The notes: a model not told the origin generated them from the sequence alone. A stretch of DNA of 64,000 nt from Chloroflexota bacterium (GCA_009692845.1 SHYK01000001.1:306400-370399), one strand, 5' to 3'; numbered from the stretch's first letter, positions 50,783-60,951 are shown. Made by a program: numbers and translations.

Positions 50783-50820
50783 GAAAGAGCCCCGCACCCT
50801 TCAGGGTACGGGGCTCTTTC
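50783..50820. terminator. hairpin terminator between fixX and the convergent LysM/NlpC gene
   Basis: GAAAGAGCCCCG pairs with CGGGGCTCTTTC over 12 bases; one mismatch and a further ACCC/GGGT step close a TTCA loop. The arms end in A and T runs on both strands, so it can stop both convergent transcripts. Confidence 0.8.
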
Positions 50821-50861
50821 ACAAAGAGTGCAGCGGGGCTTACTCGTCGCGGGTTATTGAC

Positions 50862-52682
50862 TTACCAGGCGCGCGTGGCGCCAAACCAGCGGGATGCCCA
50901 GTAGGACTCGTTCAGATTCGAGATCTTTACGCCGGATCGCTCATCAACCGCGTTGACGAACTGGCCGCCGCCAATATAGATCCCGTTGTGCGATAGGCCC
51001 GCCATGTAAGTGTTCTGGAAGAAGACGATGTCTCCCGGGAGCAGCTGGTCCCGGGAAGGATGGGGGCCGGCTGCGTATTGGCCCCACATGCCCCGGGAGA
51101 CCGGACTCCCTAGCTGGGCTTGAACGTAGTAGACCAACCCGGAGCAGTCAAACCCGCTCGGGGTGGTCCCCCCAAACACGTACCGCGAACCGAGATATCG
51201 CATGGCGATCGAGGCGAGGTCACCACCTGCGCCAGAGGTTGGAAACGGAAGATTCACGCTCGGAGACGAGGCCGAGAGCACCGGTAGGTTGCGGGTAATT
51301 ACCTGCTGGAGCGCTTGGGCTACCGCGGCGCCGCCTGGGATGGTGAGGCTGGAGCCGATCGAGAGGCGATCCGGATTCGCGAGACTATTCGATTGGGCAA
51401 TGAGGCCGCTGGTCACGCCAAATCGAATGGCAATGCTGGACAGGGTGTCGCCAGGAGAAATCTGATACTGGATGGCCGCGGTTCGGGCCAGTGCCGCGGG
51501 AAGCGGTCGCCCGCCGGGGACAATCAACTCCTTGCCCACGATGATGAGGTCAGCGTCGTCGATGTAGTTGAAGTCAATGATGGGCCCAAGGTCGACCCGG
51601 TACAGGGCGGCCACTTCGGAAAGCGTTTGCCCCTGGCGAACGGTATGCATCACGCCTGAGACGGGCAGGATGGTGAGCTGGTCTCCGATTCGAATGGAAT
51701 CCGCGCTGTTGAGGCTGTTGGTGCCGACAATCGTGTCAGTGTCGACTCCGAAGCGCTCAGCCAATTCGCTGACGGTATCCCCGGGAGCTACCTCGTAGGT
51801 GGTGGGGGCGGGCGCTCGGACGGGCTCGACCAGCGAGTCGATCAGGGCGGCTCCGGCGGCGCTCGGAGCCGGCTCGCTATTGATGGCTGGGGCGGCGACG
51901 GCCGGGGCCGAGGCGGCAAAGGTGGTTTGCGCGGGTCCCGCCCGTGCGGCTAATTGCAACTGGTTGCCAGCGTGGATCACGTCCGGGCTGGCCAGCCCGT
52001 TCGCAGCCACGAGGAGCCCGGGGTCAACCCTGAAACGGAGCGCAATATCGAGGAGGGTGTCGCCTGGTGCAATGGTGTAGGCCACCATCTCTGGCGTCGC
52101 GGGACGGAGATCCTCCCTGAGTTTCAAGCTGGCCACTTCGATGACGCCGACCGGGAGGCTCAGCTCCTTTTTAGAGAAAGCTTCGTCAGCGGTGGCGAGA
52201 GAGAGCCCGTTGTAAGCCGCGAGCACAGCGGCATCGACCTGGTAACGGCTCGCGACGTCGCGGAGCGTTGGCGCATCGGCCGTAGCGACTTCGATGCTCT
52301 GGCCAGGAATGGTTGCCACAGTGCCCGCCGTCGCCAGGACATCCGCGGCGGTGGCGTTGATTCCGCTGGCAGCGTCGCTGCCCGATTCCTCGATTGGGAC
52401 CGGTACAACCGGTGAAAATAACGCCGGGAAGGTTAGCGAAGGACGAGCGTCGTCGCTCAGCCGGGCGGGGGCCAAGACTAGGGCAGCCGTTATCGGACTG
52501 GGGTGGCTGGGCGTAATGTTCCAGGAGCCCAACAGGATGGCACCTAAGATGGCCAGAGACCCGATGACCTGGTGTGGGGAGACTTCACTTGTACGGCCCG
52601 GGGCCTTCGTACCAAGAGCGATCTGCAGAGATCCGAGTTGCAGAAAGCCTCGGGATGCCGGGGGTGCTGCGCGCTCAGCCAA
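50862..52682 (-). CDS. LysM-repeat NlpC/P60 peptidoglycan hydrolase
   Basis: 606 aa. A transmembrane helix near residue 40-55 exposes the rest outside. Four clear LysM repeats (VAYTIAPGDTLLDIALRF, YEVAPGDTVSELAERFGV, HTVRQGQTLSEVAALYRV, YQISPGDTLSSIAIRFGV) and a degenerate first one bind cell-wall glycan. The C-terminal NlpC/P60 domain has the catalytic cysteine in FDCSGLV and histidine in LSHNGIYIGG, cutting peptide stems. TTG 52682 is the only plausible start; a promoter is at 52745-52774. Confidence 0.9.
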   Translation of the reverse strand: MAERAAPPASRGFLQLGSLQIALGTKAPGRTSEVSPHQVIGSLAILGAILLGSWNITPSHPSPITAALVLAPARLSDDARPSLTFPALFSPVVPVPIEESGSDAASGINATAADVLATAGTVATIPGQSIEVATADAPTLRDVASRYQVDAAVLAAYNGLSLATADEAFSKKELSLPVGVIEVASLKLREDLRPATPEMVAYTIAPGDTLLDIALRFRVDPGLLVAANGLASPDVIHAGNQLQLAARAGPAQTTFAASAPAVAAPAINSEPAPSAAGAALIDSLVEPVRAPAPTTYEVAPGDTVSELAERFGVDTDTIVGTNSLNSADSIRIGDQLTILPVSGVMHTVRQGQTLSEVAALYRVDLGPIIDFNYIDDADLIIVGKELIVPGGRPLPAALARTAAIQYQISPGDTLSSIAIRFGVTSGLIAQSNSLANPDRLSIGSSLTIPGGAAVAQALQQVITRNLPVLSASSPSVNLPFPTSGAGGDLASIAMRYLGSRYVFGGTTPSGFDCSGLVYYVQAQLGSPVSRGMWGQYAAGPHPSRDQLLPGDIVFFQNTYMAGLSHNGIYIGGGQFVNAVDERSGVKISNLNESYWASRWFGATRAW

Positions 52683-52744
52683 TATGCAGAACGCAGGGGG
52701 CCCAGCGGTTTGTAACCATTCTTGCCCTCTGTGGAGGATTGAGC

Positions 52745-52774
52745 AGTCTAACGGCTTTGGTCCGAGTGAGTCAA
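52745..52774 (-). promoter_or_regulatory. promoter for the LysM/NlpC gene, with palindrome
   Basis: On the minus strand TTGACT (52774-52769) and TAGACT (52750-52745) are 18 bases apart. The -35 box lies inside a perfect palindrome, GAGTCAAATTGACTC (52768-52782), a possible operator. It overlaps the end of the upstream GNAT gene. Confidence 0.5.
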
Positions 52775-53256
52775 ATTGACTCGGCGGCTGGCCGCTGAGT
52801 GGCGGTCACTTCCGAACCTGGATCCAAAATGTGGGTCATCCAACGATGGGGGATGCCGGCCTCGAAGAAAACGTCCCCTTCCGCCTCGAAGCCCGCCCGT
52901 TCATAAAAAGGAATAGCGTGGAGCTGGCCCGTAAGTCGAAGCGTATGGACGCCCTGCTGATGAGCAATGTCAGTGAGAAAACTGAGCAATTCGGTTCCGA
53001 TTCCATGGTGACGATAGGACTCCCGGACAGCCATTCGGCCGATCCGCGCGGTCGCGTCTGGTTCGGAAATGAGGCGCGCGGTTGCCACCGCGAGCTGCTC
53101 AATCTCAACCAGGACATGAAGGGCCACCGCGTCCAGGTCGTCCAGCTCTTCGCGCTCTGGGACCCCTTGCTCTTCGATGAAAACTTCCCTTCGGATTGCC
53201 AGGCATTGGCGGAAATCCTGGTCGTTCGAGGCAATGCGACAGCGGACGGCGGTCAT
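52771..53256 (-). CDS. GNAT family N-acetyltransferase
   Basis: 161 aa acetyl-CoA-dependent acetyltransferase. IRREVFIEEQGVPEREELD resembles ElaA-type GNATs, and motif A is seen in IGRMAVRESYRHHGIGTELL. Its ATG overlaps the argH stop (ATGA). The stand-alone GNAT behind argH might act as an N-acetylglutamate-related enzyme, but the ElaA-like sequence argues for a generic acetyltransferase. Confidence 0.85.
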   Translation of the reverse strand: MTAVRCRIASNDQDFRQCLAIRREVFIEEQGVPEREELDDLDAVALHVLVEIEQLAVATARLISEPDATARIGRMAVRESYRHHGIGTELLSFLTDIAHQQGVHTLRLTGQLHAIPFYERAGFEAEGDVFFEAGIPHRWMTHILDPGSEVTATQRPAAESI

Positions 53257-54701
53257 GTCACATCCAGCGGTCGGGTGAGCAGGGTCTCGAGGGATGGAAA
53301 TCCTGCCCTCAACCTGGCCAACTGGGCGGTGCGCTCGGCGAGCCGAGAGTGAGCCGCGGTGTGGGCGGACCGGACCTGGTCAGGGGCCGTCCCTCCGGGA
53401 ACCTGCCGGGCGGCGACCGCGTCGTGGGCCGACAGACTTACTGCGTCTGACTCAAACAGGGGTGATATAGCCTGTAGATCTTCGAGGCTGAGGTCTTCGA
53501 GCCTCCGACCGTCCGCTTCGCAGGTTTTCACGAGTTGGCCGACGATTCCATGGGCTTCTCTGAATGGAAGGCCTTTCTTGGCCAGGTAATCCGCATAGTC
53601 AGTAGCCAGGGCGAACTGACTCACTGCGGAAGGCCCGGTAGTCTCGACGTGTACCTGGAGGCCCTGCACCATCTCCTTCATGATCCCGAGGGAGGCGGTG
53701 ATCGTGTCGACGGAGTCGAAGAAGGCCTCCTTATCCTCCTGGAGGTCCTTGTTGTAGGCGAGTGGCTGGCCTTTTAAGGTGGTGAGCAGGCTGAAGAGGT
53801 GGCCGAAGACCCGGCCGGTCTTCCCCCGGACCAGCTCCGCCAGATCGGGATTCCGCTTTTGGGGCATGATGCTGGACCCGGTCGTGTAGCCCTCGTCAAT
53901 GGTGACAAAGCCAAATTCAGCCGTGGACCAGAGCACAAGCTCCTCGGCGAGACGTGATAGATGCATCGCGATCAGGGCGAGCGCGGCGAGATGCTCGGCT
54001 ACGAAGTCGCGGTCTGAAACCGCATCGATGCTGTTCAACGAGATTCGCGAAAAACCCAGGAGTCGCGCGGTCATCTGGCGATCGATCGGATAGGGGACTC
54101 CGGCCAGGGCGCCGCTTCCCAGAGGCAGGACGTCGGTGCGCTCGTGGCAATCGAGCAGGCGAGCGGCGTCCCGATCAAACATCTCGACATAAGCAAGCAT
54201 GTGGTGAGAGAAGAGAACCGGTTGTGCATGCTGAAGATGCGTAAAACCGGGCATCAGGACTTCCATGTTGCTACCTGCAAGATCCAGGAAAGCCCGCTGG
54301 ATGCCGATGAGTGCATCGATCTCGTCGGCGATGGCCGCTCGGGCGAAAAGGCGAACGTCTAAGGCAACCTGGTCGTTCCGACTCCGAGCAGTATGAAGTC
54401 GACCGGCGGCCGCTCCGATCAGCTCACCCAACCGGGACTCCACCCGGGTGTGGATGTCCTCCCATTTTTCCGAGAGGTCGAGCTGGCCCGCCGCTAGCTC
54501 ATTCGCCACGATGCCCAGCCCGTCCAGAATCGATTGTGCATCCCGGGGGGTGAGGATGTTCGTGTGGGCGAGCATGCGGCAATGCGCCGCGCTCCCCATC
54601 AGATCAAAGGGCCACAACCGGCAATCGAAACTGATTGACGCGCCAAAGGCTTCGGCACTTGGTGCCGCGGACGATGTGAACCGCCCACCCCATTGCTTCA
54701 C
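53253..54701 (-). CDS. argH: argininosuccinate lyase
   Basis: 482 aa; splits argininosuccinate into arginine and fumarate. The superfamily signature GSSIMPQKRNPD is present, together with TAIADEID-type helices and HTRVESRLGELIG. GTG 54701 with GGAG upstream fits the family N-terminus MKQWGGRF. It is divergent from argG over a 157-base intergenic region with promoter elements. Confidence 0.96.
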   Translation of the reverse strand: MKQWGGRFTSSAAPSAEAFGASISFDCRLWPFDLMGSAAHCRMLAHTNILTPRDAQSILDGLGIVANELAAGQLDLSEKWEDIHTRVESRLGELIGAAAGRLHTARSRNDQVALDVRLFARAAIADEIDALIGIQRAFLDLAGSNMEVLMPGFTHLQHAQPVLFSHHMLAYVEMFDRDAARLLDCHERTDVLPLGSGALAGVPYPIDRQMTARLLGFSRISLNSIDAVSDRDFVAEHLAALALIAMHLSRLAEELVLWSTAEFGFVTIDEGYTTGSSIMPQKRNPDLAELVRGKTGRVFGHLFSLLTTLKGQPLAYNKDLQEDKEAFFDSVDTITASLGIMKEMVQGLQVHVETTGPSAVSQFALATDYADYLAKKGLPFREAHGIVGQLVKTCEADGRRLEDLSLEDLQAISPLFESDAVSLSAHDAVAARQVPGGTAPDQVRSAHTAAHSRLAERTAQLARLRAGFPSLETLLTRPLDVT

Positions 54702-54740
54702 TTCTCTACTCCTACCGAGCTCGACAGCACGCCGGCCGTC

Positions 54741-54770
54741 AGAATAGCCCGAGCGCTCATTCCCCTACAA
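54741..54770 (-). promoter_or_regulatory. promoter for argH
   Basis: On the minus strand TTGTAG (54770-54765) and TATTCT (54746-54741) are 18 bases apart, about 40 bases before the argH start. On the plus strand TACAAT (54766-54771) may be the argG -10, without a good -35; the two would overlap. Confidence 0.4.
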
Positions 54771-54858
54771 TCCCAGATAGCAAGCTCAGTGGGCGACAAG
54801 GTCCGAATCCTGCCCACCCAGCCCGATGCAGGAGTAGATCAGGCGGGAGTTGGTTTTG

Positions 54859-56175
54859 ATGAAGCGTCCCCTCGCGGTACTCGCCTTTAGCGGCGGATTG
54901 GACACCACCGTCATCTTGCACTGGCTGCTTCAAAGCGGTTGGGACGTGGCCACGTACACCGCTGATCTCGGCCAGCCGGGGGCTGATCTGGAGGAGGCAC
55001 GGGCCAAGGCCCAATCGATGGGCGCAGCAGACAGCTTCGTCGAGGACCTTCGTTCAGAGTTGCTGGATGAATTCTTTCTGCCTTTGCTGCAGATGCACGC
55101 CCGGTATGAGGGACGTTACCTCCTGGGAACCTCCATTGCCAGGATCCCCACGGCACGAGCGCAGGTTCGATATGCGAAGCGGGTCGGCGGAAACGTTCTC
55201 GTGCACGGGGCCACGGGTAAAGGTAATGACCAGGTGCGGTTCGAGTCAATCTACCGAATCTTGCAAGAGGATCCAGACTACCGGCTCAATGGTTTTCAGA
55301 TTTTCTCTCCGTGGAAGGATCCCACCTTCCTCGACCGGTTCGAGGAGGGTGGGAGGGACGTGATGACCGCCTATGCGGTCGAGCACGGCTTGCCACTGCC
55401 AGGGGGATCGGGAGCGGTTCCTTATTCGCAGGATGCGAATGCCCTGCACATTAGCTCGGAGGGGAAGGCCCTGGAGCGACCGGACGTTGACCACAGTGAA
55501 GTGCGTTTCACTTATGTCTCTCCTCTGGAGGAGACGCCCGACCAGCCCGAGCGGGTTCGGGTGCATTTCGTGGGCGGGAAGCCGGTCCGGGTCGAAGTTC
55601 TCGACGGCAGCCGAAAGCCGATTCCCGGCCGGGGGGTCGAAATTTCGCTCCAGGATTCGATTGGACCGATTGTCGAGGCGCTCAATAGCCTGGGGGGGAA
55701 GCACGGCGTCGGCCTGCTCGACATGGTCGAGACGCGATACGTCGGGGTCAAATCTCGCGGAGTCTATGAGGCGCCTGCTCATACGATTTTGCTCGCCGCC
55801 CATGAGGATCTGGAATCGTTGGTGCACAATCACGGGTTGCTGCACAACAAAGGGAAGCGTAGCTTCGACGTCGCTGAAGCGGTCTATCAAGGGAAGTGGT
55901 TCACCCAGGAGATGGAATCCTGGCTGGCCGCGAACGCAGTCGAGCAGCAGCGCGTCACCGGCTGGAGCGAAGTTCGGCTTTTCAAGGGCGCGGTTCTCCC
56001 GGTCGCTCGCTACAGCGAATTGTCGCTCTACAACGAAGAATTGTCTTCATTCAATACGGTTTCTGAGCTGCCCCAAAAGGCGCGTGGCTTTATCGACATT
56101 CAGTCCATGGAAGCCGAGGCCGTGATGCGGCAGCGTACCAAGCTTTCGAGCCAGCAGGGATCGCGACATGCATAG
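54859..56175 (+). CDS. argG: argininosuccinate synthase
   Basis: 438 aa; joins citrulline and aspartate using ATP. PP-loop AFSGGLDTT at the N-terminus, then TADLGQPG and GATGKGNDQVRFE, all diagnostic. ATG 54859 is preferred to TTG 54850 because GGGAG lies nine bases upstream. With argH it forms the last two steps of arginine synthesis. Its last eight bases overlap the ABC transporter gene. Confidence 0.95.
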   Translation: MKRPLAVLAFSGGLDTTVILHWLLQSGWDVATYTADLGQPGADLEEARAKAQSMGAADSFVEDLRSELLDEFFLPLLQMHARYEGRYLLGTSIARIPTARAQVRYAKRVGGNVLVHGATGKGNDQVRFESIYRILQEDPDYRLNGFQIFSPWKDPTFLDRFEEGGRDVMTAYAVEHGLPLPGGSGAVPYSQDANALHISSEGKALERPDVDHSEVRFTYVSPLEETPDQPERVRVHFVGGKPVRVEVLDGSRKPIPGRGVEISLQDSIGPIVEALNSLGGKHGVGLLDMVETRYVGVKSRGVYEAPAHTILLAAHEDLESLVHNHGLLHNKGKRSFDVAEAVYQGKWFTQEMESWLAANAVEQQRVTGWSEVRLFKGAVLPVARYSELSLYNEELSSFNTVSELPQKARGFIDIQSMEAEAVMRQRTKLSSQQGSRHA

Positions 56176-58000
56176 CATGTATTACGGTGGGGGGCGCCGC
56201 CGTCCCCAGGAACCGGTTCGGGTGAGCCGCGAGCTGCTCCTTCGAATTCTGAGCTATTTCCGCCCCCACTGGGTCGAAGTAGCGGCGGCCATGTGCACGG
56301 TCGGGGTGATGTCCGCGATCGGGCTGGTGCCGCCCCTCATGATTCGCGAGCTGGTGGACGTCGCCCTGCCCAACAAGGATCTGAGCCTGCTGGTTGCCCT
56401 GGTGGTCGGCATGGTCGCTGCCCCCACCTTGGGCGGGCTATTGGGAGTGGGGCAGAACTACCTCAACACTCGCATCAGTCAGGAGGTGATGTTCGATCTC
56501 CGGACGCACCTGTACCGGCATGTCCAGTCACTGGCGTTGCGGTTCTTCACTTCGGTCAAGACCGGCGAGATCATGAGCCGGCTCAACAACGACGTGTCGG
56601 GCATCAGCCGGGTCCTAGGCGACACCCTGACCCAAACCGTGGCCCAGGTGTTCATCCTGGTGACTACGCTGATTCTGCTATTCAGCCTGGATTGGCGACT
56701 GGCTCTGCTGTCGGTGGTCATGGCACCCGTGTTTCTGGCCCCCACCCGTCGGGTCGGGCGCATTCGATACGACCTTCAGAAGGCGACTCAGGAGCGTCAG
56801 GCCGAGCTGACCTCCATGATGCAGGAAACCTTGAATATCAGCGGCTACGTGCTCATGAAGTCTTTCGGCCGAGAGGCGTACGAAGCAGGGCGATTCACCG
56901 ACAAGAATCGGGAACTCATGGACATCCAGATTCGGAGCAGCTTGTTGGGGCGGTGGTTTCGGATGCTGCTGCAGGTGTTTGAGGCGCTGGGTCCGGCACT
57001 TATCTATCTCTTTGGCGGCTATTTGGTGGTGACCGGAGATATGACCCTGGGGGGCGTGATTGCCTTCGCCGCCTTGCTCGGCCGAATCTATGGTCCGATC
57101 TCAGGTTTGGCGAACGTGCAGATCGAAGTCATGGGGTCGTTGGCTTTGTTCAACCGTATCTTCGAATACCTGGATACCGAAGCCGAGATCAAAGAGGCAC
57201 CGGATGCCAGGGTGCTTGCGACCGCCCTCGGGAGAGTGGCCTTCCGGAATGTGTCCTTCGGCTATGCGTCGGGCATCCAGGTCTTGGACGGCGTGAGCTT
57301 CACCGCCGAGCCAGGCGAGCTCGTCGCGCTGGTCGGGCCCAGCGGGGCTGGCAAGACCACCACCACTTATCTGATTCCAAGGTTCTACGACGTCACCGCC
57401 GGTAGTATCGAGATCGACGATCATGACGTTCGGACGCTGGCGATGGCGTCCCTCCACGAGCACATCGGCGTGGTCACTCAAGAGACCTACCTTTTCAACG
57501 CCACATTGAAGGAGAACCTGCGCTACGCCAAGCTCGACGCGACGGATGCGGAGATCGAGCAGGCCTGCCGCCTGGCTCGACTTGACGACGTAGTGGCCCA
57601 GATGCCGGACGGTTACGACACGCTGGTGGGCGAGCGGGGCTACCGGCTATCGGGCGGCGAGAAACAGCGGGTGGCAATCGCCCGGGTCTTGCTGAAAGAC
57701 CCGCGAATCTTGATCCTGGACGAAGCGACTTCCTCGCTAGACTCGCAGACCGAAGCCCAGATCCAGGAGGCGTTGCGCCCGCTGCTGCGCGGTCGCACGA
57801 CCCTGGCCATTGCGCATCGCTTATCGACGGTCCTGGCGGCGGACAAGATCCTGGTGCTGGACCGCGGCCGGGTTGTCGAGGTGGGCACGCATGCCGAGCT
57901 ATTGGCCAATCATGGCCTATACGCGGAACTCTACGAGATTCAGTTCAAACCCCAGCTTTCGGGGATGCTCCCGGTGGCGAGCCTGAGCGCCACCGCCTGA
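56168..58000 (+). CDS. ABC exporter, fused membrane and ATPase domains
   Basis: 610 aa half-transporter of the MsbA/multidrug type. Six helices in about 30-330 are followed by the ATPase with Walker A GPSGAGKTT, Q-loop VVTQETYLF, signature LSGGEKQR, Walker B ILILDEATSSLD and the H-loop histidine. It probably works as a homodimer exporting lipids or drugs; substrate not predictable. The ATG overlaps the argG stop, so it is cotranscribed with an unrelated biosynthetic gene. Confidence 0.93.
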   Translation: MHSMYYGGGRRRPQEPVRVSRELLLRILSYFRPHWVEVAAAMCTVGVMSAIGLVPPLMIRELVDVALPNKDLSLLVALVVGMVAAPTLGGLLGVGQNYLNTRISQEVMFDLRTHLYRHVQSLALRFFTSVKTGEIMSRLNNDVSGISRVLGDTLTQTVAQVFILVTTLILLFSLDWRLALLSVVMAPVFLAPTRRVGRIRYDLQKATQERQAELTSMMQETLNISGYVLMKSFGREAYEAGRFTDKNRELMDIQIRSSLLGRWFRMLLQVFEALGPALIYLFGGYLVVTGDMTLGGVIAFAALLGRIYGPISGLANVQIEVMGSLALFNRIFEYLDTEAEIKEAPDARVLATALGRVAFRNVSFGYASGIQVLDGVSFTAEPGELVALVGPSGAGKTTTTYLIPRFYDVTAGSIEIDDHDVRTLAMASLHEHIGVVTQETYLFNATLKENLRYAKLDATDAEIEQACRLARLDDVVAQMPDGYDTLVGERGYRLSGGEKQRVAIARVLLKDPRILILDEATSSLDSQTEAQIQEALRPLLRGRTTLAIAHRLSTVLAADKILVLDRGRVVEVGTHAELLANHGLYAELYEIQFKPQLSGMLPVASLSATA

Positions 58001-58037
58001 CCCCGAGGTAGACTCCGGTTTCTGATCCGGGGGCAGG

Positions 58038-58361
58038 CTACAGGTCTTTGATCGACTGCTCGGCGCGGTGAAAGCCCTTTTCCACGTAATCTTGGACGTC
58101 CTTTAGGACGTTCAGGAGCATGGGTTTGACTTCCGGAGCAACGTGGGCCCGCAGAAACTCGTTGGTGGCGGCGACCGCACGCTCGCGCAGGTCGGTGTCG
58201 TTCAAGTTGCTGATGTCGGACATCGATTCGAGGGTCGGGCTCTCGTCCGACCGCATGGCCCGCCGTAAAAAAAACGCCAGGAGCGCAGCCACGATGGCGC
58301 TGGCCACGATCGCCCCGATGGTCAAGCGCGCCGGATTCTCGCTCGCGATATGTTGTTCCAT
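58038..58361 (-). CDS. hypothetical single-pass membrane protein
   Basis: 107 aa. One transmembrane helix (about 15-33: IGAIVASAIVAALLAFFL) followed by an acidic and helical cytoplasmic or outer part ending DYVEKGFHRAEQSIKDL. No family recognised. GGAGGAAATC before ATG 58361 is a strong ribosome-binding site, so it is likely expressed; the open frame to 58448 is not needed. It lies between convergent ABC transporter and upstream PBP1A genes. Confidence 0.7.
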   Translation of the reverse strand: MEQHIASENPARLTIGAIVASAIVAALLAFFLRRAMRSDESPTLESMSDISNLNDTDLRERAVAATNEFLRAHVAPEVKPMLLNVLKDVQDYVEKGFHRAEQSIKDL

Positions 58362-58461
58362 GATTTCCTCCACCTGGGGCACCGGTCGGATCCTTGACGG
58401 ATCATACTCCGATGGAGGTGAACTGGGCTCTGGCGCCCAGTCTCGCAATCGGAGCTGTGGG

Positions 58462-60801
58462 CTAGCGAGGCGGCTCTCCTATCGGAGGCGGTTGCGGAGT
58501 GGGAGAGGCGGTCGGGTTGGGGGTGAGGGTGCGGGACGGCGCCGCCAAGGGGACGGTGGTGGGGGCGGCCTCCCAGGGGCGGGTCGCACCGGTGCGAGTC
58601 GAGTACTCGGTGGGAGGGAACGGGCCCTCGCCGGTGACGGTCTGGCTGAAACGCTGGAAAACGATGTCCTGGTACGGGGTTTGGGGGCCGGCGAGCTTGC
58701 CGGTGACCCTATCGATGGCAATCGCCCTCGATAGGGATTGGGGAGCCCGTTCTTTGATGAACCAATCGGTGACCGTGCGCTCGCAGCCCTCGGTTGGAGC
58801 CAGGCCTGTAGCTGCGCACACGGTGGCCCGCACGACCCCCTCTGGGACCGGGAAGGGCTCGGGCGGGGTTCCGGCCAGCGCGTGCTCCATGAAGTCGTTC
58901 CAAATTTTTCCAGCGCCCGAGGAGCCCAGGACTAAGCGCATGGGCTTATCGTCGGCGCGTCCCACCCAGACTCCAGCGACCAGGCTGGGGGTGAAACCCA
59001 CTGTCCAGGAGTCCCGGTAGTCATCGGTCGACCCGGTTTTCACCGCGGTGGGGCGATTCCCGGAGAGACGGAGCGGGCTGTTGGGTCCGAATGTCTCCAG
59101 TCGGGCGGTGTTGTCGGACAAGATGTCCGTGACGAGGAAGGCGTAGCGAGGATCGGCGACGCGTTCCGTCGCATGGGGATCCTGGAAGATGACTTTCCCT
59201 TCCGAATCGGTCACCTTGCTGATCGCCGAGACGGGCGCGCGGAGACCGTTATTGGCCAGCACCGAGTAGGCCGATGCGAGCTCCAGTAGACGAACCTCCC
59301 CGCCACCCAGGGTGAAGGAGAGTCCGTAAGCGCTGGGATCTCGGAGGCTCGTCATGCCCAGGCGTTTGGCGGTCGCGATGGCGTCGGGCAGCCCGACATA
59401 TTGAAGGACCTTTACGGCGGGGATATTGAGCGAGTTCCCGAGCGCCCGGCGGAGGGTAACCGGCCCCCGAAACTGATCGTCGAAATTCTTGGGCTGCCAG
59501 ATGCGACCGCTGCTCTCGGCGTGAACAAACGGCGCATCCACGACCACGGTGGCAGGTGAGAATCCCTTCGTAAAGGCAGCGAGATACACGACGGGTTTGA
59601 TTGCCGACCCAGGCTGCCGCTCGGCAATTGTGGCGTTGACCTGGCCGTCGATCTCTGAGTTGTAGAAGTCCGGACTGCCGACCATCGCTAGGATCTCACC
59701 GGTTTTCGGATCCAGTGCAATCAGCGCAGCGTTGGTCGCGCTCTGCGCGGCGAGATCGTTGATATGCTCCCGCACGGTCTGTTCAGCAAGATCCTGCAGG
59801 TCCGAATCCAAGGTCGTATACACGGTTAGGCCCGCCGAAAGCACCTCCCGGGCGCCATACTGGTCGTCCAGGACCGAACGAATGTAGTTCCCCCAATGGG
59901 GATACTCCTGGATGGCGATGCCTCGATTCGGAGGGGTGAATTGCAGCGGGGCCGCTTTGGCCGCGATGGCCTGGGCCCGGGTAATGAACTGGCTTCGGAC
60001 CATCAGATCGAGGACGTCCTCTTGGCGTCGCTTGGTAGCCTCGAAATTCGTGAACGGATCGTAGAGGGAGGGCGCCTGGGGCAAGCCAGCCACGACCGCC
60101 GTCTCCGCGAGGGTCAGATCGCGGGCCGACTTGTCAAAGTACGTTCGGGCGGCAGCCTCAATTCCATAGGAGAAGTTTCCGAAGTAAATCTCGTTGAGGT
60201 ACATCTCGAGGATCTGGTTCTTGGAGTAGCTCCGGGAGAGCTCCACGGCGAGCATGGCTTCTTTGAGCTTGCGATCGAGGGTGTTGGAAGTGCGTTCTCG
60301 GGGAGCCAGAAGCACGTTGCGAATGAGCTGCTGGGTGATCGTGCTGCCGCCCTCGACAATGGTCCCGGAGATGATATCCTGGATGAGGGCTCTGAGAATT
60401 CCGCGCGGATCGACGCCGGGGTTGTCATAAAAAGAGGCGTCCTCGACGGCGACGAAGGCGTGTGCGAGGTCGCTGGGCAGGTCAGCCAAATGGACTACGG
60501 TTCGTTTGCCCTTATCGGGGTCAAACAGTTCATAGATGAGCTTCCCGTTGCGGTCCAGGATGCGAGTGGTCTTGAAGATCGGGCGGTTGCTGACATTGTC
60601 GACAGAGGGCAGATCGCGAGCAAACTGCTGGTAGATCGCCGCGCCCCGCACGGCGCCAAAGGTGGCGAGGAGGCCGCCCAGCGCGCCGATGACGGCGAAC
60701 CCCAACAGGGCAGCTGCCAGAAGGCGGTTGCGGTGATGGGAGGGTGGGCGTCGGGAGTGCAAGGGAGGGGCGGATCGCCGGGCGGGGTCGCGGGGAATCA
60801 T
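58462..60801 (-). CDS. class A penicillin-binding protein (PBP1A-like)
   Basis: 779 aa bifunctional peptidoglycan synthase. A cytoplasmic basic tail and one helix (28-50) precede the GT51 glycosyltransferase with EDASFYDNPGVDP and GGSTITQQLIRN; the transpeptidase shows the SxxK serine in QPGSAIKP, SxN in GNSLNIP and KTGS. The C-terminus is a Pro/Thr-rich tail. ATG 60801 is supported by the family N-terminus. It shares a divergent region with the small gene at 60952. Confidence 0.94.
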   Translation of the reverse strand: MIPRDPARRSAPPLHSRRPPSHHRNRLLAAALLGFAVIGALGGLLATFGAVRGAAIYQQFARDLPSVDNVSNRPIFKTTRILDRNGKLIYELFDPDKGKRTVVHLADLPSDLAHAFVAVEDASFYDNPGVDPRGILRALIQDIISGTIVEGGSTITQQLIRNVLLAPRERTSNTLDRKLKEAMLAVELSRSYSKNQILEMYLNEIYFGNFSYGIEAAARTYFDKSARDLTLAETAVVAGLPQAPSLYDPFTNFEATKRRQEDVLDLMVRSQFITRAQAIAAKAAPLQFTPPNRGIAIQEYPHWGNYIRSVLDDQYGAREVLSAGLTVYTTLDSDLQDLAEQTVREHINDLAAQSATNAALIALDPKTGEILAMVGSPDFYNSEIDGQVNATIAERQPGSAIKPVVYLAAFTKGFSPATVVVDAPFVHAESSGRIWQPKNFDDQFRGPVTLRRALGNSLNIPAVKVLQYVGLPDAIATAKRLGMTSLRDPSAYGLSFTLGGGEVRLLELASAYSVLANNGLRAPVSAISKVTDSEGKVIFQDPHATERVADPRYAFLVTDILSDNTARLETFGPNSPLRLSGNRPTAVKTGSTDDYRDSWTVGFTPSLVAGVWVGRADDKPMRLVLGSSGAGKIWNDFMEHALAGTPPEPFPVPEGVVRATVCAATGLAPTEGCERTVTDWFIKERAPQSLSRAIAIDRVTGKLAGPQTPYQDIVFQRFSQTVTGEGPFPPTEYSTRTGATRPWEAAPTTVPLAAPSRTLTPNPTASPTPQPPPIGEPPR

Positions 60802-60951
60802 TCTGGTTGGGATTATACGGGGCGGCTTCGGCGGTCCTGCGCTTCAGCGGGGACTCGGTCAATGTCTCCGCTTCCGTCGTGAGCGTCACATTCTGCTGTT
60901 AGTGCGAGAATTCTGTACCTATACTTGAAAGAAATACGTGAAGGTGAGCTA

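Noticed and set aside
59896-60882. 328-residue plus-strand ORF
   Set aside because: Antisense to PBP1A, no recognisable domain, and PBP1A motifs are complete on the other strand.
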